Under the pieces are notes generated by a model. It was given only the letters and a program-made list of their open reading frames with translations, ran no database searches and had not been told where the DNA came from. This document shows positions 37,744 through 48,190 of a stretch of DNA of 64,000 bases, in pieces; positions within the stretch are counted from its first letter, which is position 1, and every line of letters begins with the position of its first letter. The stretch spans positions 248,001-312,000 of the forward strand of contig NZ_QFWW01000002.1 of NCBI RefSeq assembly GCF_003265345.1, read 5' to 3'. Source of the DNA: Lentzea terrae. GTDB lineage: Bacteria; Actinomycetota; Actinomycetes; Mycobacteriales; Pseudonocardiaceae. Both the position numbers and the translations under genes were made by a program.

Positions 37744-38886
37744 TCAAGCGCTGCCAACTCCTGCCATCAGGTCGGCCGCGACCAGGCGCGCGGCCGCGTT
37801 CTGCCAGTTGTGCAGCGTCCGCTCGGGCACCTGTGTCACGAACCACTGCAGCGCACGGCGATCCTCCGCGTCGAGGTCCTCGCGCTTGGTCCGCACCGAA
37901 TACGGCCGGATTCCCTTGACGTAGTAGAAGTACAGGGCGTTGTAGTAACGCCATTCGTCGCTCGTGCCGAAATCGCCGTCCGCGGGCTTCAGCCGTTGAA
38001 TGCTCGTCAGCAACATGCTCTTCAACTGCGCGGCCCGATCAAGCGGCGGAGCCTCGTCGGTCAAAGTGATCAACGGACTCGCGACGAGCTTTCCGAGATC
38101 GCCGTAGTGGCTCAACGCCTTCCGCGTCAGCCGCGCGAACTCGGCCTCGTTCTCGGTGACCAACGGCCGCCGCTTGGGCAGCGACTCCGCGGCCTCGCGC
38201 AACTCGGCCCGTTGCGCGGCCAGGGCGGGCACGGCGAGCCGGTCGACGGCGGCCGCGAGCGGGTTCGCCAGCACCTGCACCGCGATGGCCGCCGCGACCG
38301 TCGTGTAGGCGAGCAGCTCCGGACCACCGAAGAAGATCACCTGCGATCCGAACAGCACCGCCGTGAAGCCGGCGATCACCAACGACCGCAACATGTCCGC
38401 ACGGATCGCCTCGCCCTCCTCGACGGCGTCGGTCACCGCCACGAGCACGCCGAACACCACCACGTCGAAGCCCAGCGACGGCAACGTGATCGCGTCGGGC
38501 AGCAGACCCAGCAGGAATGCACCCGCCGACAGCCCGAACATCACACCTACGAGTGAAAAGTACGCACGTTTCCTTATGGCTAGGACTGTCGACACGACCA
38601 AAGGGAGCAGGACGAGCCACGGCACCCAGAACGAGGTGGCGAAGAACGGCAGCAGGGCGACGAGCCACCACTTGATCAATTCCGGTCGGGAGAGCAACAG
38701 GATCGCGCCCGTCCAGGCCAGCGCCGGTAGCCCGACCAGCACGGGATGCGGCAAAACGACCGCAGCCGAATAGCCGATCATGCCCGCGCCGGCCCACCAC
38801 ATCAGCGGCTTGCGCGGATCGCGGGCGAGCAGGTACAGCCCCAGCCACCAGGCGAGGCCCGAGACCAGCAGTGATAGGCCGAACAC
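37744..38886 (-). CDS. Integral membrane protein with soluble C-terminal domain
   Basis: A 380-residue protein. The first 240 residues contain seven or so membrane helices; the C-terminal 140 residues are soluble and helical, with motifs RLTRKALSHYGDLGKL, ASPLITL and YYNALYFYYVKGIRPYSVRTKRED. The layout recalls the sensor part of membrane-bound regulators but no kinase or other signalling domain is present. GTG 38886 with TAGCTT six bases upstream suggests a leaderless start. Divergent from the DUF6584 gene, 36 bases away. Function unknown. Confidence 0.8.
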   Translation of the reverse strand: MFGLSLLVSGLAWWLGLYLLARDPRKPLMWWAGAGMIGYSAAVVLPHPVLVGLPALAWTGAILLLSRPELIKWWLVALLPFFATSFWVPWLVLLPLVVSTVLAIRKRAYFSLVGVMFGLSAGAFLLGLLPDAITLPSLGFDVVVFGVLVAVTDAVEEGEAIRADMLRSLVIAGFTAVLFGSQVIFFGGPELLAYTTVAAAIAVQVLANPLAAAVDRLAVPALAAQRAELREAAESLPKRRPLVTENEAEFARLTRKALSHYGDLGKLVASPLITLTDEAPPLDRAAQLKSMLLTSIQRLKPADGDFGTSDEWRYYNALYFYYVKGIRPYSVRTKREDLDAEDRRALQWFVTQVPERTLHNWQNAAARLVAADLMAGVGSA

Positions 38887-38922
38887 AGGTCAAAGCTAGC
38901 CCTACCTGCAAAACTGGTTCGC

Positions 38923-39426
38923 ATGCCGGCAGAGCTGACGCTCCACAAAGCGGTCGAGGAGTTGCGCCGCGGCGACCTCGCGAGCGTGCTTCGCGCACGT
39001 CAGCGCGTCGCCGGGCTCATCGGCACCTACCCGCACCGGCTCGATCTCCGCGAGCGCCTCGCCGAGGTCTACCGCGTACTCGGCCAGCCGGCCCAAGCCG
39101 GTCGCTGGACCTACCTCTCCGACGACCGCGACCCGGAAGAAACCCTGGCCTTCGAACGCGCCTACCGCGGGGCCCAGGCCCGGCTCGTGGCGTTGTGCTG
39201 GCAGGGCCGGGTCGACGAGGCCCCCACCGAAACGGCCCGCACCCGCCTCGCCTCCCTGTACCTGGAAGCCCGCATCGAGCTGCAACGCGAGCTGGACGCC
39301 ACCCCGCACGAGGAGACGTCCTGGGGCGCCTGCCTGGTCGTCATGATCGGCGGCACCTTCGTCCTCGTCTGCTTTCTGCTCGGCGTCGTCACCCTCGTGC
39401 AGTTCTTGTGGAAACTGGTCTCATGA
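38923..39426 (+). CDS. DUF6584-like protein with C-terminal membrane helix
   Basis: A 167-residue protein. The first 90 residues carry the DUF6584 pattern: LRRGDLASVLRARQRVAGLIGTYPHRLDLRERLAEVYRVLGQPAQAGRWTYL followed by EETLAFERAYRG, a helical TPR-like unit. A single membrane helix is at the end (GACLVVMIGGTFVLVCFLLGVVTLVQFLW). The stop overlaps the ATG of the dehydratase gene (ATGA). Function unknown; related proteins often sit beside immunity-like genes. Confidence 0.78.
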   Translation: MPAELTLHKAVEELRRGDLASVLRARQRVAGLIGTYPHRLDLRERLAEVYRVLGQPAQAGRWTYLSDDRDPEETLAFERAYRGAQARLVALCWQGRVDEAPTETARTRLASLYLEARIELQRELDATPHEETSWGACLVVMIGGTFVLVCFLLGVVTLVQFLWKLVS

Positions 39427-40274
39427 GCCCGCTGTCGCAGTACGTCCGCCGCACTCCCACCATGCACGTCTCGGTCGACGGCCGCCCCCTCGTCCTCAAG
39501 CTGGAGCACCTCCAGCTGACCGGCTCGTTCAAGATCCGCGGCGCGGTCAACAAGCTCCTGTCCCTGAACGTGTCCGAAGTGGTCACCGCCTCGGGTGGCA
39601 ACCACGGCATCGCGGTGGCCCAGGCCGCCCAGCTGCTCGGCGCACACGCCACGGTCTTCGTCCCGGTGACCGCCCCCGAGGCCAAGACCAAGCGCATCGA
39701 AGCCTTGGGCGCCAAGCTGATCCGGCACGGCAACAGCTACGCCGAAGCCGCACTGGCCGCCCGCGACCTCGGCCTGCCGTACATCGAGGCGTACAACGAC
39801 CCGAAGGTCATCGAGGGCCAGTCGACGGTCACGCATGAGATCGTCGAGGACGTGCCGGAAGTGGACTCGATCTACGTCGCGGTCGGTGGCGGCGGGTTGG
39901 TCGCGGGCGCCGCGCTGGCCTCTGGTGGACGTCACATCATCGCCGTGGAGCCCGAGCACTGCTGCGCCATGCACAACGCGCTGCAAGCCGGTGAGCCGGT
40001 CGACTCCGAAGTGAACTCGATCGCCGCAGACGCGCTGGGAGCCACCCGCGCCGGCGCTCTGTCGCTGGAAATCCTGCGACAGCACGATGTTTCGTCGGTC
40101 CTGGTGTCCGACGAGGAGATTCTCGCGGCCCGCGACCGTCTGTGGGCGGACTTCCGGCTGGCAGTCGAGCCGGCCGGTGCGGCGGCGTTCGCCTCGTTCC
40201 TCAAGGGCGACGCGCCGGGCGAACTGCCGTGCGTGATCCTCTGTGGAGCGAACTCCGACTGGCAACCCCGCTGA
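39423..40274 (+). CDS. Threonine/serine dehydratase-like PLP enzyme
   Basis: A 283-residue fold-type II PLP enzyme. The PLP lysine is in LTGSFKIRGAVNKL, the phosphate loop as VGGGGLVAG, and the Asn-containing TASGGNHGIAVAQAAQ block is typical of threonine/serine dehydratases and racemases. It has no C-terminal ACT domain, so it is a catabolic or racemase-type enzyme, not a biosynthetic IlvA. ATG 39423 overlaps the previous stop. The gene ends two bases from the mnmA stop, convergent. Confidence 0.88.
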   Translation: MSPLSQYVRRTPTMHVSVDGRPLVLKLEHLQLTGSFKIRGAVNKLLSLNVSEVVTASGGNHGIAVAQAAQLLGAHATVFVPVTAPEAKTKRIEALGAKLIRHGNSYAEAALAARDLGLPYIEAYNDPKVIEGQSTVTHEIVEDVPEVDSIYVAVGGGGLVAGAALASGGRHIIAVEPEHCCAMHNALQAGEPVDSEVNSIAADALGATRAGALSLEILRQHDVSSVLVSDEEILAARDRLWADFRLAVEPAGAAAFASFLKGDAPGELPCVILCGANSDWQPR

Positions 40275-40275
40275 G

Positions 40276-41358
40276 TCAGCTGGTGGCGTCGATCGTCGCG
40301 CTGGCCAGCACCAGATCGCCGGCAGCGTCCTCGCGGTAGATCGCCACGGCCTGCCCGGGAGCCACGCCCTTCAACGGCTCCCGCAGCTGAACCTGCAGAA
40401 CGCCATCGACCAGCTCTGCCACCGCAGGTGCCGTGCCGCCGTGCGCGCGCACCTGCGCAACACACTCAACGGGCCCGTCCAACTCCACGTGCGCAACGGC
40501 AGCGGAAGCAGAGATCCCGGTCACCGCAAGCTTCTCGGCCGACCCCACGCGCACGTTCCCCGAGACGGGCTCGAGCGAGAGGACGTACCGAGGTCGCCCG
40601 TCGGGAGCCGGGCCGTCGATTCCGAGCCCCTTGCGCTGTCCCACCGTGAACTCGTGCACCCCGGCGTGCCGTCCGAGCACCGCCCCGGTCTCGTCGTCGA
40701 TCAGCAGCCCTGGCCGCGTCTCCATCCGCCCGGCGAGGAACTTCTGCGTGTCCCCGTCGGGAATGAAGCAGATGTCGTGCGAGTCCGGCTTCTTGGCCAC
40801 GGACAGGCCGCGCGCCGCGGCTTCGACCCGGACGTCGTCCTTCACCGTGTCCCCCAACGGGAACATCGCGTGCGCGAGCTGGTCGGACGTCAGCGAGGCC
40901 AGCACGTACGACTGGTCCTTGCCCAGGTCGGCGGCGCGACGCAGCTCCGGACGGCCGTCCACCAGCTCGAGCCGTGCGTAGTGGCCGGTGCAGACCGCGT
41001 CGAAGCCGAGCGCGATCGCCTTGTCCAGCAACGCCTCGAACTTGATGCGCTCGTTGCAGCGCAGGCACGGGTTGGGCGTGCGGCCGGCCGCGTACTCCGC
41101 GACGAAGTCCTCCACGACCTCTTCGGTGAAGCGCTCGGCGAAGTCCCAGACGTAGAACGGGATTCCCATCAGGTCGGCGGCGCGGCGGGCGTCGTGCGCG
41201 TCCTCGATCGTGCAGCAGCCGCGGGCGCCGGTGCGCAACGTGCCGGGCTTGGCCGACAAAGCCAGGTGGACGCCCGTGACGTCGTGTCCCGCTTCGACGG
41301 CTCGTGCCGCCGCCACCGCGGAGTCGACACCACCGCTCATCGCCGCGAGGACCTTCAC
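40276..41358 (-). CDS. mnmA: tRNA-specific 2-thiouridylase
   Basis: A 360-residue enzyme that makes 2-thiouridine at position 34 of Lys, Glu and Gln tRNAs, taking sulfur from IscS. The PP-loop [12 protein letters not shown] is at the N-terminus; the catalytic cysteines are in [12 protein letters not shown] and [12 protein letters not shown] start overlaps the iscS stop. Corresponds to Rv3024c. The sulfur donor gene is directly upstream, so the two steps are coupled in one operon. Confidence 0.96.
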   Translation of the reverse strand: MKVLAAMSGGVDSAVAAARAVEAGHDVTGVHLALSAKPGTLRTGARGCCTIEDAHDARRAADLMGIPFYVWDFAERFTEEVVEDFVAEYAAGRTPNPCLRCNERIKFEALLDKAIALGFDAVCTGHYARLELVDGRPELRRAADLGKDQSYVLASLTSDQLAHAMFPLGDTVKDDVRVEAAARGLSVAKKPDSHDICFIPDGDTQKFLAGRMETRPGLLIDDETGAVLGRHAGVHEFTVGQRKGLGIDGPAPDGRPRYVLSLEPVSGNVRVGSAEKLAVTGISASAAVAHVELDGPVECVAQVRAHGGTAPAVAELVDGVLQVQLREPLKGVAPGQAVAIYREDAAGDLVLASATIDATS

Positions 41359-42530
41359 TGCTTGACCACCTTCCGGGAACGCCTCATGCCTGCCAGACCT
41401 GCCGTACGCGCGCGCTCGACCACCGGGCCGATCACCGCCGCCAACTTCTCAACGTCGGCGCGGGTCGACGTATGCCCCAGCGAGAACCTCAGGGAACCGC
41501 GCGCCAGCGCAGGCTCCACGCCCATTGCCAGCAGCACGTGCGACGGTTGCGCCACACCGGCCGTGCACGCGGAGCCCGTCGAGCACTCGACGCCGCGCGC
41601 GTCGAGCAGCATCAGCAGGCTGTCGCCCTCGCAGCCGGGGAACGTCAGGTGCGCGTTGCCGGGCAGGCGGTCGGCCGGGTCGCCGTTCACGATCACGTCC
41701 GGCACCACCGCGCGCACCGACGCGATCAGCTCGTCGCGCAGCGCGGAAAGCTGTGCGTGGCGCTGCTCCTGCTCGTCCACCGCAATCCGGACCGCGGCAG
41801 CCAGACCGACGATCGACGGCACGTCCAGGGTGCCGGACCGCACGTCCCGCTCCTGGCCGCCGCCGTGCATTAGTGGCGCGCACTTCACGTCGCGCGCCAG
41901 CAGCAGCACGCCGACGCCGTACGGGCCGCCGACCTTGTGGCCGGTCATGGTCAACGCCGACGCGCCGGAGGCCGCGAAGTCGACCGGCACCGCGCCCACG
42001 GCCTGCACCGCGTCCGTGTGGAACGGTACGCCGCGATCAGCACAAACGGCCGCGATGTCGTGCACCGGGTTGATGGTGCCGACCTCGTTGTTCGCCCACA
42101 TCGTCGTGACGAGCGCGACGTCGTCCGCTGAGCCCAAGGCCTCCAAGACGACCTCGGCGGAGACCCGGCCGAACCGGTCGGTCGGCAGCCAGGTGACCTC
42201 GGCGCCCCGCTGCTCCAGCCAGTCGACGGCGTCCAGCACCGCGTGGTGCTCGACCGCGGAGGCCAGCACGCGACGCCTGCCGGAAGCCCAGTAGATGCCC
42301 TTGACCGCGAGGTTGTCGCTCTCCGTGCCGCCGCCGGTGAACAGCACCTCGGACGGCCGGGCGCCCAGGGCGTCGGCGATGGTCTCGCGGGCCTCCTCGA
42401 TCGCACGCCGCGCCCGCCTGCCGGAGGTGTGCAGCGACGAGGCGTTGCCCGTGGTGGACAACGCCTCGGTCATCGCCGCGACCGCCTCCGCGTGCATGGG
42501 GGTCGTGGCTGCGTGGTCGAGATAAGCCAT
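41355..42530 (-). CDS. iscS: Cysteine desulfurase
   Basis: A 391-residue PLP enzyme that releases sulfur from cysteine as a persulfide. The PLP lysine is in [15 protein letters not shown], the active-site cysteine in [11 protein letters not shown]. It matches Rv3025c (IscS) in position. ATG 42530 overlaps the MFS stop (TGATG) and its own stop overlaps the mnmA GTG. Its main partner is probably MnmA; there are no Fe-S scaffold genes in the window. Confidence 0.95.
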   Translation of the reverse strand: MAYLDHAATTPMHAEAVAAMTEALSTTGNASSLHTSGRRARRAIEEARETIADALGARPSEVLFTGGGTESDNLAVKGIYWASGRRRVLASAVEHHAVLDAVDWLEQRGAEVTWLPTDRFGRVSAEVVLEALGSADDVALVTTMWANNEVGTINPVHDIAAVCADRGVPFHTDAVQAVGAVPVDFAASGASALTMTGHKVGGPYGVGVLLLARDVKCAPLMHGGGQERDVRSGTLDVPSIVGLAAAVRIAVDEQEQRHAQLSALRDELIASVRAVVPDVIVNGDPADRLPGNAHLTFPGCEGDSLLMLLDARGVECSTGSACTAGVAQPSHVLLAMGVEPALARGSLRFSLGHTSTRADVEKLAAVIGPVVERARTAGLAGMRRSRKVVKQ

Positions 42531-43873
42531 CAGGTGTCCAGGGTAGCCCGCATGCGGGGTCCGGTAAGAATCGCTCCCACCACGGCCAACGCCGCCATGG
42601 ACAGGTTCAGCACCACCACGCCCGTGGTCGGTGCGGTGGCCACGACCACGACGCCGCCGAGTCCGATCATGGTCGCGCAGAAGAGCATGTCGGAGAGCTG
42701 CAGCGCCGCCGAGTTGAAACCGCGGTCCTCCTCGGGCGAAGCGGCCATCATCAGCACGCCGACGCTCGACGTCGCCATGCCCATGCCTGCGCCGGCGATG
42801 CCCCACAACACGAACGTCAGCCAGGCAGGACCCCACGAGGGTGCGATGAACGTCACCGCCGCCATCCCGGCCGCGGTGAACAGGAAGCCGACCCGCACGA
42901 GGGTGTGGCGCTCGATCTCGGGGTGCCGCGACGCCCACATCGAGGCGCTGGCCCAGCCGAGCGCGCTCAGCGTCAGCGGAAGGCCGGCCTCCAGCGGCGC
43001 GTAGCCGTGCACGACGGTCAGGGTGAGCGGGATGAAGCTCTCGACCGCGAAGAACGTGCCCGCCAGCAGGCCGCGCGCGAGGATCGTCACCGGGAGGCCG
43101 CGCCGGGCGAACAGCGTGCCCTTCGGCAGCAGGATTCGCAGCGCGGGCGCCAGCATCAGCAACGACACCGCGAGCAGCCACCACGTGCGGTGCTGCAACG
43201 CCCAGCTCAGGCCCGCCACGCCGACGCCCGCGGCCACGGCGGCCAGCGGCAGGTACTTGCGCTGCGGCGGGGTGGCGCCGTGCGGGGGCAGGCTCTTGAG
43301 CACGGGCACGAGCAGCACGATGCCGATCAGCACCAGCGGGATGATCCCGAGGAACACGAGCCGCCAGGTCAGGTGCTCGGTCGCCCAGCCCGCGACCGCC
43401 GGTCCCACCAGCGACGGCACCACCCACGCCGCGGACAGCGCCCCGAACACCGCCGGCCGGTCGCTCTCGGGGTAGGCGACCGCGATCAGCACGTAGACCG
43501 CGACGATCAGGAAGCCCACGCCGAAGCCCTGCAGCACGCGGCCGACGAGCAGCACGGTCATGGTCTCCGCCACGCCCGCGACGACCAGTCCGGCGAGGAA
43601 GAGGAGGACACCGATCAGCAGCGAGAGCTTCGGTCCCCGCCGGTCGGACAGCCGTCCGGAGAAGACGGTCGCGATGACGCTCGCCGCGAGGTTCGCGAGG
43701 AACGGCCACGCGTACAGCGCCTCACCCTTCAGCTCGCGGACCATGGTGGGCATCGCCGTGCCGACGCCCATCGCCTCGAAGGCGAACAGCGTGACCAGCA
43801 GGAGGATGCCCGTCGTGGGCCAGCGGCGGTCAGGCGACCAGAGACGTGATCGTGCGGGCGCGGTGAGAGTCAC
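42530..43873 (-). CDS. MFS transporter (drug/proton antiporter type)
   Basis: A 447-residue transporter with 12-14 hydrophobic helices. The start [22 protein letters not shown] and the [14 protein letters not shown] loop are typical of the drug-efflux MFS group; [18 protein letters not shown] is motif C-like. Substrate unknown. GTG 43873; the gene overlaps the end of the PlsC-like gene by 44 bases and the iscS start by one base, so it is tied into the iscS-mnmA transcript, an unexpected neighbour for a transporter. Confidence 0.9.
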   Translation of the reverse strand: MTLTAPARSRLWSPDRRWPTTGILLLVTLFAFEAMGVGTAMPTMVRELKGEALYAWPFLANLAASVIATVFSGRLSDRRGPKLSLLIGVLLFLAGLVVAGVAETMTVLLVGRVLQGFGVGFLIVAVYVLIAVAYPESDRPAVFGALSAAWVVPSLVGPAVAGWATEHLTWRLVFLGIIPLVLIGIVLLVPVLKSLPPHGATPPQRKYLPLAAVAAGVGVAGLSWALQHRTWWLLAVSLLMLAPALRILLPKGTLFARRGLPVTILARGLLAGTFFAVESFIPLTLTVVHGYAPLEAGLPLTLSALGWASASMWASRHPEIERHTLVRVGFLFTAAGMAAVTFIAPSWGPAWLTFVLWGIAGAGMGMATSSVGVLMMAASPEEDRGFNSAALQLSDMLFCATMIGLGGVVVVATAPTTGVVVLNLSMAALAVVGAILTGPRMRATLDT

Positions 43874-44702
43874 CCGTTGATGGTGCTATCTCCAGTTCGG
43901 TCGAGGTCAAGCGGTTTGATTGCTCTTCGGCAAGTCTTGCCAGTTCGCGCCGGTTCTCCGCACGGCCGGGAGCGATCTCGTCGAGCACGTGCACCTCGAC
44001 GACCAGTCCCTTGACCCTGAGCACCCGGCGGATCGAGTCGACGAGCGTGTCGCTGCCGACGAACGCCGGCTGCGTGGTCACGTGGTCGCCGATCCGGTAG
44101 CGCAGCACGATCGGCCGCACCGGCACACCGGCGTCGAGCGCGGCCTGGAACAGCGCCGGCTTGTACCGCCCGGACGCGAGCCCGCACCACGTCGTGCCCT
44201 CGGCGTGGATGCCGACCGCGCTGCCGTTGCGCAGGCTTGCAGCCAGTTCGTGCACGGTCTGCGGCAACTCACGCAGCTTCTCGCGGTCGAGGTAGACCGT
44301 CCCCGCGGCCGTGATGATCTTGCCGAGCACCGGCCAGCTCTTGATGTCCTTCTTGGCCACGATCTTGATCGGCTGCACCGAGTCGATCGCGAGCTCGTCC
44401 AGCCACGACACGTGGTTGCTCGCGACGAGCACTCCGCGCTTGGGGATCTCCTGGAACTTCCGCGCGCCGTGGACTTCCAGTTTCACGCCGAACGCCCGGA
44501 GAACGGCGTGGAACCACATGCGAATGGTGCTCTCGCGCTGCTTGCTGGGCAGCAGCAACGCGACCGCAATCATTGCGCCGCAAAGGATCGCCGTGACGGC
44601 CGTCACCGCCCTCCAGACCTGACGGAGCTTGCCGACCTCTGCCGGTGTTCCGCTGACGCACCCGTCACCACACGGCGACGTGGGCATCCAGGCGTGACTC
44701 AT
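43830..44702 (-). CDS. PlsC-like acyltransferase (possible OlsA)
   Basis: A 290-residue 1-acylglycerol-phosphate acyltransferase family member with the HX4D catalytic motif in VASNHVSWLDELAID and the EGT block in GIHAEGTTWCGLASGRYKPALFQAAL. One membrane helix near residue 45 anchors it. Corresponds to Rv3026c. Being translationally coupled to the N-acyltransferase upstream, it could add the second acyl chain of an ornithine lipid (OlsA), but this is inference. ATG 44702 overlaps the upstream stop. Confidence 0.88.
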   Translation of the reverse strand: MSHAWMPTSPCGDGCVSGTPAEVGKLRQVWRAVTAVTAILCGAMIAVALLLPSKQRESTIRMWFHAVLRAFGVKLEVHGARKFQEIPKRGVLVASNHVSWLDELAIDSVQPIKIVAKKDIKSWPVLGKIITAAGTVYLDREKLRELPQTVHELAASLRNGSAVGIHAEGTTWCGLASGRYKPALFQAALDAGVPVRPIVLRYRIGDHVTTQPAFVGSDTLVDSIRRVLRVKGLVVEVHVLDEIAPGRAENRRELARLAEEQSNRLTSTELEIAPSTGDSHRARTITSLVA

Positions 44703-45472
44703 GCCGTCTCCCCCAGGAAGAACTTGAGATAGCGCTGGTCCACGTGATCCATGCCGAGCAGGATGAACAGATCCGCGACCCCGAAGTCGGCGTCGAGTGC
44801 GGGCCGTCCGCAGACTTTGGCGCCGAGTCGCAGGTAACCCTTCAGCAGCGGCGGCAGCACCGTCTTGTCCGGCCGCGCGATGTGGTCGACGTCCCACGGA
44901 ATGTGCGGCGTGACGCGGTACTGCTCCGGCGCGTAGTGCTTGGCGTGCACGGTGTCCCAGACCCCGGCCGCGAAACTGCCGCCGTCCTGCAACGGGATGG
45001 ACGCGCACCCGACGAGCCACTTGTGGCCGCTCAACAACATGTACCGCGCGATGCCGGCCCACACGAGGCTGACGACAGCCCCGTTGCGGTGGTCGGGGTG
45101 CACGCACGAGCGCCCGGTCTCGACCGTGGAGTGCCGGATGTCGTTGAGGTTCTTGAGGTCGAACTCGCCATCGCTGTAGAGCCGCCCGGCCTCCTTGGCG
45201 CGCTCCGGCGGCAGCATGCGGTAGCCGCCGACGATCTGGCCCGTGCGGTCGTCGCGCACCACCAGGTGGTCGCAGTGCTCGTCGAACTCGTCGACGTCGT
45301 GGCCGGGCACGCTGGTGTGCAGCGTCGCCCCCATCTCACCGGCGAACACCTCGTAGCGCAGTCTCTGCGCGGCGACGACTTCTTCGCTGTCGCGGGCGAC
45401 GAGGAGGGAGTAGCGGGGGGCGTCCTCGTCCTGCTGGACGGGGGTGCTGACAAGCAGTTCCGGCTGCGTCAT
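44699..45472 (-). CDS. GNAT-like N-acyltransferase (OlsB-like, Rv3027c type)
   Basis: A 257-residue protein with the autoinducer-synthase/N-acyl amino acid synthase fold: SLLVARDSEEVVAAQRLRYEVFAGEMG at the N-terminus, DHLVVRDDRTGQIVGGYRMLPP and ETGRSCVHPDHRNGAVVSLVW in the core. OlsB enzymes attach a 3-hydroxyacyl chain to ornithine. Together with the following PlsC-like enzyme it suggests an ornithine-lipid pathway. ATG 45472. Function by family; substrate not proven. Confidence 0.85.
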   Translation of the reverse strand: MTQPELLVSTPVQQDEDAPRYSLLVARDSEEVVAAQRLRYEVFAGEMGATLHTSVPGHDVDEFDEHCDHLVVRDDRTGQIVGGYRMLPPERAKEAGRLYSDGEFDLKNLNDIRHSTVETGRSCVHPDHRNGAVVSLVWAGIARYMLLSGHKWLVGCASIPLQDGGSFAAGVWDTVHAKHYAPEQYRVTPHIPWDVDHIARPDKTVLPPLLKGYLRLGAKVCGRPALDADFGVADLFILLGMDHVDQRYLKFFLGETA

Positions 45473-45588
45473 GGGGACCAGGGTGAAGCCGGGTTGGCGA
45501 ATGACAGCAGGTCAGAACGATGACGCCTCAGTGGCAGTCGGGTTAACCGCTGGTAGTCCGCGACTCCGACGGGGTGATCTGTGACGGA

Positions 45589-46395
45589 TCATCCGCCGGC
45601 TCGCACGCGGTTGACCGTGTCCGAGTCCCACGTCACGGCGTCGTCGACGTTCACCGGGAACGCTTCGAGCCCGGCGTCGGCCACCACGGCCGCGACGGCT
45701 TCAGCGCTGCCGCCGACGTAGGTGGTCATCATGTCGACGTCCGTCGCCACGCACCAGGCGTGATCGCTGGGCCACCACAGGTTCGGGTGCAGCTGGCGGT
45801 CGGGCTCCGTGAGCGGCGGGCGTTCGTCCGACAGCGGGAACGCCGCCGCGGCCGCCGGGCCCGTGAGCAGGTGCAGGCCGCGACCGGGTACCTCGAACCG
45901 GGGCGCGGCGGTCCAGGTTCCGGCCAGGTCGCCGTACCCCTCCCAGACCGCCAGCCAGCACCGGTCAGGTGTGCCGGTGTACCTGGTGAGCAGGGCGGCG
46001 AGACGGGCGGCGACGGAGGTCGGCATCGCGCCCAGCACCGGTTCGTCGTCCCACACGCCTTCGCGTCCGGGGATGGAACCGAGATCCCTGCCCCACTTTT
46101 CGAGATTCGTCGTTTCGCCCGGCAACGGCGGGTTGATCTGCCGCCATTGCGCGAGCGGGTGCATCACGCGGTGGTGCGCCTCCGCCACTTCTCGCCAGCG
46201 CACCGGTTCGACGCCGTTGGCCGCGGTTCTGCGGTACGCGGGGTGGAACACGCGTGCGTACGCGGAGAAGACCGACGGCACGATCGAGCCGACCGTGCCG
46301 TCGAAGTCTCGGACACCGGCAACAGCCCACGCCGAAGCGTGAGCTGCTGCCGCCGGTGCCGGCTTCGGTGCGCCGCCAACGGGATTTGTGGTCAT
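45589..46395 (-). CDS. Conserved actinobacterial hypothetical protein
   Basis: A 268-residue soluble protein without signal peptide or membrane segment. Conserved-looking blocks are PSVFSAYARVFHPAYR, WREVAEAHHRVMHPLAQWRQI, LTRYTGTPDRCWLAVWEGYGD and NLWWPSDHAWCVATDVDMMTTYVGGSAEAV. The C-terminal half looks alpha/beta. No family name assigned. ATG 46395. The next gene on this strand downstream is OlsB-like after a 116-base gap. Confidence 0.78.
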   Translation of the reverse strand: MTTNPVGGAPKPAPAAAAHASAWAVAGVRDFDGTVGSIVPSVFSAYARVFHPAYRRTAANGVEPVRWREVAEAHHRVMHPLAQWRQINPPLPGETTNLEKWGRDLGSIPGREGVWDDEPVLGAMPTSVAARLAALLTRYTGTPDRCWLAVWEGYGDLAGTWTAAPRFEVPGRGLHLLTGPAAAAAFPLSDERPPLTEPDRQLHPNLWWPSDHAWCVATDVDMMTTYVGGSAEAVAAVVADAGLEAFPVNVDDAVTWDSDTVNRVRAGG

Positions 46396-46417
46396 GTCCT
46401 CATCGTCTCGCTACTGG

Positions 46418-46939
46418 TCAGCAGTTGGTGATGCGGGCGCTGCGGCCGACCGCACTGATCCGGCCGGTCGGCGGGCGGTAGCCGGCCGGGAAGGTGACCT
46501 CGCCGCCGACCCAGCTGCCGTACTGGTGGTTGTTGATGCACGCCGTGTTGGCGTGGTTCGCCGCACTGCGGCGGCCGACCGTGACGCTGTTGCGCGCGGA
46601 CGTGCCCGCCAGCCGGCCGTCGCGGTAGATCGCGCCCCGCACGGCGATCCTGGCGACGTTGGCCGTGCACGTGATGTTGACGTGCACGTTCGCCCTGCGT
46701 CCGTCCGTGTGCGACTTGTGCGGGTTGTCCGTGTTGCCGCGGCAGGTGATCACTGCCTGCGCGCCGAGGCCGTCGCCGTCGGACACCGCCGTGATCTCGA
46801 CCTGTTCCTGCCCGGCACCGTCGATCAAGGACGGCGCGGCCGCCTCCTCGGCCGCCGACGCGGTTCCACCGACACTCATGACGAGCGCCGACACCGCCAC
46901 GACCGCTGCCGCGACGAACGACGATTTCCTGTTCCCCAT
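46418..46939 (-). CDS. Secreted protein of unknown function
   Basis: A 173-residue exported protein: signal peptide MGNRKSSFVAAAVVAVSALV with cleavage after ASA near residue 29. The mature protein is beta-rich with cysteines at about 66, 91, 134 and the C-terminal residue (TCRG, TCTA, ACINN, ITNC), consistent with two disulfides. GGGAGGAACAGG precedes ATG 46939, decisive over the in-frame upstream extension. Its repeated short strands suggest a beta-sandwich. Function unknown; possible Dsb/VKOR client. Confidence 0.75.
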   Translation of the reverse strand: MGNRKSSFVAAAVVAVSALVMSVGGTASAAEEAAAPSLIDGAGQEQVEITAVSDGDGLGAQAVITCRGNTDNPHKSHTDGRRANVHVNITCTANVARIAVRGAIYRDGRLAGTSARNSVTVGRRSAANHANTACINNHQYGSWVGGEVTFPAGYRPPTGRISAVGRSARITNC

Positions 46940-47176
46940 GAAGCCTGTTCCTCCCTCTTGTTCCCCAGTAGCACACCGAGTCGGTGTGTGACGACGCGTT
47001 GTGCGAAGACGAGCCCACAGGCCGAAACGCGGCCAGGCAAGAGTTGAGAAATCCCCGAATTGCCCCCATGAGCACCGCCCCCACAGCAATGCCGGGGCGA
47101 CGTTTCCGGTTCACGGCACCACGAGGTACCGCCGAACAGGTCAATCGATCTTCGTCGTCAGCCGCTGAACGCAGAA

Positions 47177-47204
47177 GGGGCCGTCCCGCGAACGGGACGG
47201 CCCC
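47177..47204 (-). terminator. Terminator after fixB
   Basis: Perfect 12-bp inverted repeat GGGGCCGTCCCG / CGGGACGGCCCC with a four-base loop, 19 bases after the fixB stop; TTCT follows on the minus strand. Confidence 0.75.
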
Positions 47205-47223
47205 TGCCACCAGAAGCTGAAAC

Positions 47224-48177
47224 TCAGCCCTTGCGCTTCTTGACCTCTTCGGTCAGCTGCGGCGCGACGTTGAACAGGTCGCCCACCACACCGAAGTCGG
47301 CGATCTCGAAGATCGGCGCCTCCGGGTCCTTGTTGACCGCGACGATCGTCTTCGAGGTCTGCATGCCCGCGCGGTGCTGGATGGCACCGGAGATGCCCAG
47401 CGCCACGTACAGCTGCGGCGAGACCGTCTTACCGGTCTGGCCGACCTGGAACTGGTGCGGGTAGTAGCCCGAGTCGACCGCGGCGCGCGAGGCACCGACA
47501 GCCGCACCCAGCGAGTCCGCGAGCTCCTCGACGACGGAGAACTTCTCCGCCGAGCCGACGCCGCGGCCACCGGAGACGACGACCGAGGCCTCGGTGAGCT
47601 CCGGGCGGTCGCCGCCGACGACGGCTTCGCGGGAGGTGACGCGGGCGGCCTTGGCGGTGTCCACGGAGATGGAGACCGACTCGTCCAGCACGGCGTCCGC
47701 CGCGGACTCCTCGGCCTCGACGCCGCCGGGGCGGACGGTGATGACCGGGGTGCCCTTGCTGACCTTGGCCTTGACGACGAACGCGCCACCGAAGATGGAC
47801 TGCACGCCGGTGCCGTCGGCCTCGACGTCCACGACGTCGACCAGCCAGCCGGAGTCGATGCGCACGGCGAGCCGGCCGGCGACCTCCTTGCCCTCGACGG
47901 TCGCGGAGACGAGCACCGCGGACGCGTTCGGGGCGAGCGCGGCCAGCGCCTCGACCTTCGGGGTCGTCAGGAAGTTGACGGCGTCGTCGGACTCCACGGC
48001 GTAGACCTTGGCGGCGCCGTACTTGCCGAGCGACTCGCGGATCTTCGACGCGGTGCCGGGCGCGCCGACGACCACTGCGGCCGGGGTGCCCAGGCGACGA
48101 GCAGCGGTGAGCAGCTCGTAGCTGACCTTCTTAACCTCGCCGTCGACGTGGTCGACCAGAACGAGAACTTCAGACAT
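47224..48177 (-). CDS. fixB: Electron transfer flavoprotein alpha subunit
   Basis: A 317-residue ETF alpha subunit. N-terminal domain begins [20 protein letters not shown]; the FAD-binding C-terminal domain carries [51 protein letters not shown]. Together with FixA it passes electrons from acyl-CoA dehydrogenases to the quinone pool. ATG 48177, 13 bases after fixA. Corresponds to Rv3028c. Confidence 0.96.
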   Translation of the reverse strand: MSEVLVLVDHVDGEVKKVSYELLTAARRLGTPAAVVVGAPGTASKIRESLGKYGAAKVYAVESDDAVNFLTTPKVEALAALAPNASAVLVSATVEGKEVAGRLAVRIDSGWLVDVVDVEADGTGVQSIFGGAFVVKAKVSKGTPVITVRPGGVEAEESAADAVLDESVSISVDTAKAARVTSREAVVGGDRPELTEASVVVSGGRGVGSAEKFSVVEELADSLGAAVGASRAAVDSGYYPHQFQVGQTGKTVSPQLYVALGISGAIQHRAGMQTSKTIVAVNKDPEAPIFEIADFGVVGDLFNVAPQLTEEVKKRKG

Positions 48178-48190
48178 GGTTACCCCTCCC

